From assembly GCA_007135095.1 (NCBI GenBank), contig SLJO01000191.1, forward strand, positions 1 to 33,190: a stretch of DNA of 33,190 nt. The letters are read 5' to 3'. The notes under the pieces are model-generated. The model was not told where the DNA came from and did not search any database. It was given only the letters and a program-made list of their open reading frames with translations. Below are positions 8,337-15,900 of the stretch, one piece after another (within the stretch, counting starts at the first letter, position 1; each line of letters starts with the position of its first letter). This stretch comes from Bacteroidales bacterium (GTDB taxonomy: Bacteria > Bacteroidota > Bacteroidia > Bacteroidales > PUMT01). The position numbers and the translations under genes are program-made.

Positions 8337-9530
8337 TTACAGCAGCGAGCCGGTCACAGCCTGCACTCTTTCCATTAACCGGTCCCTTCCGGCAGGATAT
8401 ACCGGAAAACCGGGATCCTGTTCAGCCAGGCCCATGGTACCGGAAATCGCCGCGACGTCAAAATCTTTCTGCCTGACCACATGAAACAATCCCCTGCTGC
8501 CAAGCCACTCTCCCAGGTATTCCTGTTCAGTCTGGCCCGGGGTGGGAATCAGCACCGCCCTTTTGCCAAGAGCCAGCATATCCATTACAGAGCTGTACCC
8601 GCTGCGGCAGACCACTAGCTGTGATTTGCAAATTGCCTCATGCATTTCAGCCGAGTCAAGGAAATTGACAATTTCAAGGTTCCCGCTGATTTCAGTATTG
8701 GCCGGAATCCCTGGCAGTCCCCTGACCAGCAGCGCTTTAATTCCGCTTTTCAGGCAGCCCTCAATAATTTTGCCCTCCAGCATGCCGCGCAGAGGCTCCT
8801 GTCCCGATAAAATAAAAATCATCCGGTACGGGTTGTCCTTCCGGCCAGAGGGTCGGCAAAAAACCCCGTCTTCCCCCGGCTGGCCGCCTCCGCCTTGTGC
8901 AGCAGCAGAATGATGCCCTGGTGATTTGGAGTGAATTATTCCCGCGCCGGGCCGGAACCTGCTGAGCCAACCGATAAAAAATGCCCGCGGCAGCCTGTCC
9001 CAACCGCTTACCAAATCCCCGGCAGCCGGGAAATCCTGGAAATCGGGTATCCAGCATTCGTCAAAGGACATGGCCCATTTCCTGATCACCGCCGAGAGCG
9101 GATCCTCCAGTGGCTTTAATAAAAATGGCAATGAGGGTTTGATCTGATGGGTAATTAATACTGAAGGAACAGAGTCATGCACAAGGCCATAACGGTTATC
9201 AGATACTATCAGGTCAGGCTTGAGTTTATCGACAATTTTTTCGAGCAATTTTTTTTCCCTGGCCACATGATACAAAAATTGCGGCACCTGCAACAGCAGC
9301 CGGGCAAAAAGAAATGAACGGGAATAGGATACGGAAAAACCGGGGAAAGGCAACAGCTCCGGGGCAGCCGTTTTCAGTTCACTGCTGATAAAATCAGCCC
9401 CCGCCCCGGAGGCACCCACAATTACATGGCAGCCCTCATGCCTGAAGGCCTTTATCACGGGTATGCAGCGTGATGCATGACCCAGGCCCCAATCCATCGG
9501 ACAAACCAGTACTGTCTTCTTCTTTGCCAT
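8337..9530 (-). CDS. GT28/MurG-like glycosyltransferase
   Basis: A 397-residue GT-B fold protein. The N-terminal lobe opens with the glycine-rich GLGH of the acceptor side (residues 15-18). The C-terminal lobe has the nucleotide-sugar binding signature of family 28: CRSGYSSVMDMLALGK followed by PTPGQTEQEYL (329-339). Between the lobes, about 205-240, there is a low-complexity stretch rich in Gly, Pro, Ser and Ala just before the strand MIFILSG; it looks like a loop insertion rather than a frameshift because both sides continue in frame. Donor and acceptor are unknown. The stop is 15 bp from the convergent PAP2-like gene; the start is 26 bp from the radical SAM gene, with which it probably forms an operon. 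Confidence 0.8.
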   Translation of the reverse strand: MAKKKTVLVCPMDWGLGHASRCIPVIKAFRHEGCHVIVGASGAGADFISSELKTAAPELLPFPGFSVSYSRSFLFARLLLQVPQFLYHVAREKKLLEKIVDKLKPDLIVSDNRYGLVHDSVPSVLITHQIKPSLPFLLKPLEDPLSAVIRKWAMSFDECWIPDFQDFPAAGDLVSGWDRLPRAFFIGWLSRFRPGAGIIHSKSPGHHSAAAQGGGGQPGEDGVFCRPSGRKDNPYRMIFILSGQEPLRGMLEGKIIEGCLKSGIKALLVRGLPGIPANTEISGNLEIVNFLDSAEMHEAICKSQLVVCRSGYSSVMDMLALGKRAVLIPTPGQTEQEYLGEWLGSRGLFHVVRQKDFDVAAISGTMGLAEQDPGFPVYPAGRDRLMERVQAVTGSLL

Positions 9531-9556
9531 CGGCAGCAGTGATGTTGGTTGTTATG

Positions 9557-10336
9557 TCAGGCAGAAACCTGGACCGGGATGCCCAGCTTACGGACCTTCC
9601 GGGCAATGTGGCGAAGGCGCTCAGCAGGTATCTTCTGCAGCCCCGTTGAGGGAGTATCCCGCGCTATAGTATAGACCATCACCATTTGCGGCTTCAGGCG
9701 CTCAACCACCTGCAGCCAGGCCCCAAGTTCCTCCGTGGTAGTGTTGTCAATATTATTTCCTTTGAATGTGCCACTTACAAACAGTGTCTGGAGCACGAAC
9801 CTGCCCTTAAACCGGCTTATATTGCCGATCATGCGTTCCAGGCTAAAGTCCTCGTGGGGCTGGTTCAGCACCCTTACTGTCTCGGGGTTTGCTGAATCAA
9901 TTTTCAGGATATTCAAATCAACCTTTTCAAGGGCTCTAAAAACGGAAGGGTCATCAAGCATTGTACCGTTTGAGAGCACTGCAATGTCTGCCCCCGGGGC
10001 AAGACGATCGCGCAATGCCACGGTATCGGAAATAATTTCTCCAAATGAAGGGTGAATTGTTGGTTCGCCGTTTCCGGCAAAGGTGATGGTATCGAGGCGC
10101 TCCTCGTTTTGTTTCATCAGCATAAGCCTTATTTCCAGCTCCTTCCTTACCAGTTCACGGGCAGGAAAGCCTTCTGGCAGATAAGCTCCCCCTGAGGTCC
10201 ACCCGCACTCACAGTAAATACAGTTGAAACTGCACCACTTTTTGTCTGAAGGCAGCAGGTTAATGCCGAGAGACACTCCGAGTCTCCGGCTTTTCACAGG
10301 GCCGAATATAATATGTTCAAATAAAAAAGTAGGCAT
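9557..10336 (-). CDS. Radical SAM protein, COG0731 type
   Basis: A 259-residue radical SAM enzyme. The [4Fe-4S]-binding CxxxCxxC is C35, C39 and C42 (CSFNCIYCECG), and the SAM-contacting segment is TFAGNGEPT. The conserved opening FGPVKSRRLGVSLGINLLP and the ECGW after the cluster motif place it with COG0731 proteins, often annotated as wyosine-synthetase-like; Bacteria do not make wyosine, so the real substrate is unknown. I chose the ATG at 10336 because it begins right before the conserved region; the frame is open for 28 more codons upstream without family resemblance. It is the upstream gene of a two-gene leftward unit with the glycosyltransferase. Confidence 0.88.
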   Translation of the reverse strand: MPTFLFEHIIFGPVKSRRLGVSLGINLLPSDKKWCSFNCIYCECGWTSGGAYLPEGFPARELVRKELEIRLMLMKQNEERLDTITFAGNGEPTIHPSFGEIISDTVALRDRLAPGADIAVLSNGTMLDDPSVFRALEKVDLNILKIDSANPETVRVLNQPHEDFSLERMIGNISRFKGRFVLQTLFVSGTFKGNNIDNTTTEELGAWLQVVERLKPQMVMVYTIARDTPSTGLQKIPAERLRHIARKVRKLGIPVQVSA

Positions 10337-10454
10337 TGCTATAAAATTGCTGCGAACATAAGATTTTTTTACATATAAAATTGCATTGGCAGCCAAAAGT
10401 TCAGTGTCCGGCTTGCGCATAATTTCATTATAATTTCCCCTATGACAATAGTCA

Positions 10455-10485
10455 TTGTATAAAGTATCCTATGGATGTAGTTTTG
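10455..10485 (+). promoter_or_regulatory. Promoter of the hemerythrin-like gene
   Basis: TTG at 10455-10457 and TAGTTTTG at 10478-10485 are separated by 20 nt, an excellent match to the Bacteroidota primary-sigma promoter (TTG, 17-23 nt, TAnnTTTG). Transcription would begin near 10491, leaving a leader of about 27 nt before the ATG at 10518. This is the clearest promoter in the window. Confidence 0.65.
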
Positions 10486-10517
10486 TAATAAGAAATTAAC
10501 CGAAAAAAAAATTTAAG

Positions 10518-10943
10518 ATGGCCGGAACAATATCACCCGAACCCTTTGAATGGAAAGAAGAATATAAAGTGGGGGTTAAAGCTGTTGATGAGCATCGTGA
10601 AAAGTTTTTCGAGATCATCAATAAACTTAAAAGGGTAATCACGGAGAAAGAATGCAAGGTCAATGTTGCAGATATTTTTTTTTCACTGGTACACTATGCC
10701 GAACACTACCTGATACAGGAGGAAATCTATTTTAAGGAGTCAGGATATTCAAAATTTGCCCAGCACCAGCAGAGCCATAATAACTTTATTGAAAGAATAG
10801 TGCAGTTCAAGGAAGACTACAAGAATGGCAAGCCTGCCGTATGTGAGGACATGTATTTTTTTCTTGAAAACTGGCTTATCAACCACATTCTGCATTACGA
10901 TATCCAGGCGGTATCGTGGTTAAAGGAAAGAGGCGTGGAATAA
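10518..10943 (+). CDS. Bacteriohemerythrin-like protein
   Basis: A 141-residue four-helix protein of the hemerythrin family, which binds O2 at a non-heme di-iron site. The family opening FEWKEEYKVGVKAVDEH is present, as are H83-x3-H87 (QHQQSH) in helix C and H123-x4-D128 (NHILHYD) in helix D. Helix A normally has D-x-x-H, but here it is D24-E25-H26; helix B normally has His four residues before the bridging Glu, but here residue 64 is Tyr, with His at 63 and Glu at 68. So two of the seven iron ligands are each shifted by one residue. It may still bind iron in altered geometry. It is a single gene with a strong promoter, convergent with the amidohydrolase-like gene 13 bp away. Confidence 0.88.
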   Translation: MAGTISPEPFEWKEEYKVGVKAVDEHREKFFEIINKLKRVITEKECKVNVADIFFSLVHYAEHYLIQEEIYFKESGYSKFAQHQQSHNNFIERIVQFKEDYKNGKPAVCEDMYFFLENWLINHILHYDIQAVSWLKERGVE

Positions 10944-10956
10944 TTAATGCCTCGTG

Positions 10957-11628
10957 TCACTGAAGCCGCCTCAGCCGGCTACCCGGCAGTAAGCGCATAT
11001 TGTTTATATCTGCCCCCTCAATAATATTCAGGCCGGGTTGTTTCCCCGGCAACAGGCTTCCTGTCAGCCGGTCACAATCCATTGCCACGGCCCCGTTGAT
11101 AGTTGCCATTGACAGAAGAAAAGGCAGGCTTAACTTACCCGGCCCTTCCTGCAGTCGGAACATCAGCTCCACCAAATCCAGCCGGCCAAAACTCGCCAGT
11201 ACCGGCAGCTTGCCTTCGCGACCCGGGGCATGGAATATGCCGGCAGATTCCCCGGGGGTGAAGCACCTCATAAATTGCTCCATATTCCTGAACACCCGGT
11301 AATCGACCGCCCCGCCATACAGGCTTTTCCATGACGAGCGCGCGGTTTCATCATTTCCTGTCAGCGTGCCGGTCGCGGCAGCCCCGACCCGGCCGGCCAC
11401 ACGGATGCCCCTTGCCAGCAGCCAGTGGCTATCCCTGTCGCCGCACATTACATCAGCCAGTCCGGGCAGGAGGATGCCGCTGTAAAACTCAACACCGCTT
11501 TTCTCTTTGAAACTTTGCACGCCCTGGTCAACGGCCATTATTACACCGTCATCGTCAATTTCCACAATCGCATTCCGGAGGGGGGGTGAGGACACGGGAA
11601 AAACCAGGCTGGAGGCAATTTTGCGCAT
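10957..11628 (-). CDS. Shortened amidohydrolase-like protein without the metal site
   Basis: The 223-residue protein resembles the two ends of a COG0402-type amidohydrolase (family length near 380-450). Residues 1-56 look like the N-terminal beta-sandwich and lead to GILLPG, and 172-203 match the C-terminal ATINGA...LTGSLLPGKQPGLNII segment that closes these enzymes. Where the family has the metal-binding HxH (PGFVNAHCHLELSH type), this protein reads PGLADVMCGDRDSH, so both histidines are gone, and most of the TIM barrel (roughly 150-200 residues) is absent. It cannot be a normal hydrolase. It starts 3 bp after the DUF4296 gene and is the last gene of the T9SS-type operon. It may be a decaying relic or a repurposed scaffold; the frame is intact. 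Confidence 0.6.
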   Translation of the reverse strand: MRKIASSLVFPVSSPPLRNAIVEIDDDGVIMAVDQGVQSFKEKSGVEFYSGILLPGLADVMCGDRDSHWLLARGIRVAGRVGAAATGTLTGNDETARSSWKSLYGGAVDYRVFRNMEQFMRCFTPGESAGIFHAPGREGKLPVLASFGRLDLVELMFRLQEGPGKLSLPFLLSMATINGAVAMDCDRLTGSLLPGKQPGLNIIEGADINNMRLLPGSRLRRLQ

Positions 11629-11631
11629 GAC

Positions 11632-12084
11632 TCAGGGCCCGCCGGTTGCATCGGTTGGCGTAACAGGATAGGGCTGTTCAATTTCTGCATCGGAAAGGCG
11701 CCGGTTGAGTTCATCCACCACCCTGTTATACAATGCCTCGAACTGAGGCGGATTGTAGGAATAATATTCCATGGTTTTTCTGAACTCTTCCCGGCCTACC
11801 CCGTGCATTTCAAGTACCGGAAGGTAATAATCGAGCGAATCGGCCCCCATGTCGTGCCTGGATACCGACATATTGCTAATGGTATAAACACCCTCAAAGT
11901 AATGCATGTCAACCAGCAGATCCACAAGACGGTCACCCCTTAAAACCCCCTTTCCGGGTGGGCCCTGGGGATGTGATGAACAGGCGGCAAGCAGCACGAT
12001 CATTACGATGGAGAATGCAGCAAGCCTGGACTTTATAATTTTAATTCTTAACGGGATTAAACCGCATACCAAGAAAAATTTCAT
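11632..12084 (-). CDS. Lipoprotein of the DUF4296 type
   Basis: A 150-residue predicted lipoprotein. A positively charged segment (RIKIIKSR) precedes a hydrophobic core and the lipobox LLAAC, with the modified Cys at 35, followed by a Pro/Gly-rich linker. The mature part, with LVDLLVDMHYFEGVY and a helical segment ending in FEALYNRVVDELNRRL, resembles DUF4296 proteins of Bacteroidota, whose function is unknown. With the ATG at 12084 the gene overlaps the end of the porP-like gene by 44 bp; a shorter start at a non-ATG codon would reduce the overlap and give a more usual signal length. It is the third gene of the leftward T9SS-type operon. Confidence 0.75.
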   Translation of the reverse strand: MKFFLVCGLIPLRIKIIKSRLAAFSIVMIVLLAACSSHPQGPPGKGVLRGDRLVDLLVDMHYFEGVYTISNMSVSRHDMGADSLDYYLPVLEMHGVGREEFRKTMEYYSYNPPQFEALYNRVVDELNRRLSDAEIEQPYPVTPTDATGGP

Positions 12085-12949
12085 GCGAACCGGAATTATG
12101 ATGGCGTATTGGTGAAAAACTCATGTCATATGAATAACCAAAATGGAACCTGTTTTCGTGTGTGTAACCCACTAAAAAAGATACCGCATCCTGGGTGCGC
12201 ACCGAGACACCAAGCCATAACATATTGTGGTAATATGCTTTAAGGCTGAATTCCGTCTGCAGGGGAGTAGGAATTGATCCCCGCACCATTATGGAAGGCT
12301 CAAGAGAATAAACAAAATTCAACTGATACCTGTAACCGCCGGTCAGGTAAAAATGAGTCTTCAGTTTGTTCAGGCCCTTATCCTCGTCATACAGTGCCAG
12401 TGTATTTCCGAATAGCTGATGTGCTGAAAACCCCACGTGGAAAGAGGGAGCATAAAGATATACACCGAGTGTTGCATCAGGGGAAAAGTCGGATGAAACA
12501 GCATTAACCGGAACCGGGTCACCAGGGTCAAGCAGGCTGATCCTTGTGCCGTCCACCCTGTTCTGGATTGCCCCTGCCGAGAGCCCCATTGATAATCTTG
12601 TTTCATTGTCAACCTGAAGGTTGTACGCATATGTTCCATAAAGTCCGTTACGCGTTGACGGACCGGTTACATCACTGTAAATATAGCCTCCGAAACCCAT
12701 ATCCTTTGATCTGTGGGGACCATAGAAACTCAGACTGGAGGTTTGAGGTGAATCTGTCATGCCCGCCCACTGGATCCGGCCGTTAAGCCTTGCCTGGTAA
12801 TAATTGTTTGTACCGGCCACGGCGGGATTAAAAATATATGAATTGAACATGAACTGGGTGTACAGGGGCAATTGCTGCCCCTTAATTTCCTGCATTGATG
12901 CTGAAATCAATAATCCCAGAAAAACCAGGTATGTTAGTCTTTTTCTCAT
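12041..12949 (-). CDS. PorP/SprF-family outer-membrane protein
   Basis: A 302-residue protein with an N-terminal signal peptide (MRKRLTYLVFLGLLISASMQ, cleavage near residue 25), then QQLPLYTQFMFNSYIFNPAVAGT, the hallmark opening of the PorP/SprF family. The body alternates in beta-strand fashion, and the C-terminus SGSHEIFLGMRFNP is the usual last strand of these beta-barrels. The family comprises type IX secretion partners; SprF is needed to place SprB on the surface of Flavobacterium johnsoniae. The gene begins 1 bp after the stop of the large SprB-repeat gene, so the pair is almost surely cotranscribed and the protein is likely the dedicated outer-membrane partner of that adhesin-like protein. 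Confidence 0.93.
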   Translation of the reverse strand: MRKRLTYLVFLGLLISASMQEIKGQQLPLYTQFMFNSYIFNPAVAGTNNYYQARLNGRIQWAGMTDSPQTSSLSFYGPHRSKDMGFGGYIYSDVTGPSTRNGLYGTYAYNLQVDNETRLSMGLSAGAIQNRVDGTRISLLDPGDPVPVNAVSSDFSPDATLGVYLYAPSFHVGFSAHQLFGNTLALYDEDKGLNKLKTHFYLTGGYRYQLNFVYSLEPSIMVRGSIPTPLQTEFSLKAYYHNMLWLGVSVRTQDAVSFLVGYTHENRFHFGYSYDMSFSPIRHHNSGSHEIFLGMRFNPVKN

Positions 12950-12950
12950 T

Positions 12951-15900
12951 TTATCTTATTATTGTTACCGGTCCGGTTATAGGCCTGGTCCCGAAACCAT
13001 CATTCAGGGTAATTACAAAGTAATAAGTGCCCACCGGCAAATCTCTTCCGTTATAAGTACCATCCCAGCGCCTGTCATCACTATAACCCTTTGAATGAAA
13101 TACCCTTTGTCCGGCACGGTTGAACACTTCCACAACAATATTCGGGTAATCGCCTGCATTTGTAATATCAAACATATCATTCACGCCGTCCCCATTCGGG
13201 GTGAATCCTGAAACAGGCTCCACAGGGATCAGTACGTTAATGGTAATGTAGGCATACTCCTCGCAGCCTTCGGCAGTTTCTGCCCGTACAAAATACTCGG
13301 TGCTGTTCATCACCACGGCAGAGGTGACCGGACCGCTCACCGCCGACAAACCTGTCGATGGCGCCCACTGGTAACTGGTAAAATCACCGCCCTTTGCTTC
13401 CAGTTCAATTTGCGCTCCCTGCATTACAAGGGTGTCATTCCCTATTGAAAGCCCCTGCAGGGGATGGAGGTCAACGAAAACCTGCGCCTCATCATAACAA
13501 TTGTTTCCATCGGTTACACTGAGCATATACATTGTGGGTGCTGCCGGTGAAACCGTCGGGGAAGCCACAGGCTGGGGATCAGGCCCGTGACTTGCCGTCC
13601 ACGAATAAAGTACCGATGAGGCATCCGTCAGAACCACCGGCTCAAGCTGTATGCCTGTGCCGTGGCAAATTACAGGTGACTCATCCAGGGAAACCTCAAT
13701 GCTGTTTACATAGCCTACCGTCGCTGCATGCATGACCTCACAATTATTCGCATCAGTAATAGTAACGCTGTAATCTCCCGCCGCCAGCTGGCCGATATCT
13801 CTGGTAACGGCACCATTGGACCATAGGTATGAATAGCTGCCTGCACCCCCTGAGACAGTCAGGTTGACCGCTCCGTCAGGGGTACCCGTGCCATCAGGGT
13901 TAAATCTGCTGCACCATGCCGGAGTTACCATATCAGTAACCACAACAGGATCCGGTTCGGTGAGCAATACCGTTTGCCGGTAAACATAATTATCGGCATC
14001 CGTTACCATTACCTGGTATTCGCCTGCGGGCAGTCCGGAAAATATCCCTGATGAATGGAGGCTCATGCCATCATCAATTGAATATTCATAAGGCTCTGTT
14101 CCAATATCGGCAGTAATGGTTATTACCCCGTCTGCAGATCCGTGACAAAGAGGCATGAGCGTAATGACTGAGGCAGTAATGCCTGTAGTCTCATAAAGAT
14201 AAACCGTTGTATCGGCCATGCAGCCATTTGCATCGGAAACAAGAATGCCGTATTCACCCTCTGCCAGGTCGCCAAATAAATTACCCTCCTGCCAGCTGGT
14301 TCCATCGTCGATGCTGTAGGAATAAGGCCCTGTTCCTCCTGTCATCCCGACGGCTATACTGCCGGTCTGATTTGGTGAACCAATTATGATATCGGCAACA
14401 TCCACGAAACCAAACAGCAATTCCGGGGGGGAAATGATCTCAAATGTGCCGGCATCATGTATACATCCGGATTCATCCTTTACCTGCACATCAAAGGTCC
14501 CCGGTGCAAGTCCAACGAAGCTTCCCGAATCATAAAACCCCGCTCCCCCGTTTATTGAATATTCAAGGCTGCCCGTCCCGCCGGCGGCAATGATGTTGAT
14601 CACGCCGTCGCTGTCGCCGGAACATTTGAGTTCAGAGATGGTCAGGTGGCTGATGATAATTTCGGGCGGACCGGCAATAACAATATTTTCAACCATCAGC
14701 GGTCCGCAGCCATTCGCATCAACAATTTCAACCCGGTAATTGCCCGCCGGAAGCTGACCAAAGGAAGCCTGCCCTTCGAGCTCCAGCTCCCCGGCAAGAT
14801 CATCCTGGTCATTATAAAGTGAATACCGGTAAGGAGCAATGCCACCGCCAACCCCGACTTCGATAATTCCTTCATTGGTGCCATGGCAGATAAGGTCTGT
14901 TGTAACCAGGAGTTCAAGAACTAATTCCTCCGGTACCACAGTACTCAGTATGTCACTGATTGCAGGCCCGCAGCCGTTATCATCATCCACCATAACCTGG
15001 TAATCGGTTCTGTTCCCGGTAAGGGATTCAAAGTAAACCAGCTGATTCCCGGCAACACCAGTAACCGATTCCACCTGCACTCCGTCAAGGTAAAGAGAAA
15101 CTGCATAGGGGGGGGTGCCGCCTGAGGCAACTGCACTTATTCCCGGTTCGCCGGAATCATAACAATCAATATTGTGAACCTCGGTGGCAACCTCGAGCTT
15201 TTCGGGCTGCCCCACATTATTAAGCTCAAATGCCCTTATACAGTTGCTTTCATCCTTCACATACATGGTATATCCGCCGGCTGAAAGTCCCCCGAAAAAC
15301 CCGGCCGGCTGATAGCTGTCGTTATCGAGGGAGTACAGGAGTATCCCGGTGCCACCCGTAGCAGTTACCTGGATTGATCCGTCAAGCTTGCCATAACATG
15401 AAGCATCGGTTATTACAACACTCTCAGGGTGAATTGCCGGAGGTTCGGTTAGTGTAACCTGCTGTGATCCGGAAGTAACGCAGCCGGATCCATCCTTTAC
15501 GATAATGTTGTATGTTCCCTGTGACAGGTTTGGGAATATTCCGTCATTGGCATAGAAATCATCACCGTTATTTACTGAATATTCAAAATTGCCGTTCCCG
15601 CCAGATGCTTCAATCATTATTAACCCGTTTGTATCGCCCGCACACAGGATATTGGTATGATTAACAAGTGCAGTCAGCTCATCCGGCTCTTCCAGAATTA
15701 TATCATCCTCAAGAGCCGTAATACAGCCGTTGGCATCGGTAACCTCCACATTATAAGCGCCGGGAGCCAATTGGCTGAATATTACGGGATCGCCGGAAGC
15801 ATGGAGGTCAATTTCAACTCCTGAATGAAAAAGCCTGTATGTAAGCGGCAGAATACCGCCCTGGGCCGAGACATAGATCACCCCGTTGCCGTCGCCAAAG

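Noticed and set aside
10337-10420. 28-codon N-terminal extension of the radical SAM protein
   Set aside because: The conserved family start is the ATG at 10336; the extension runs into a promoter-like A/T-rich region.
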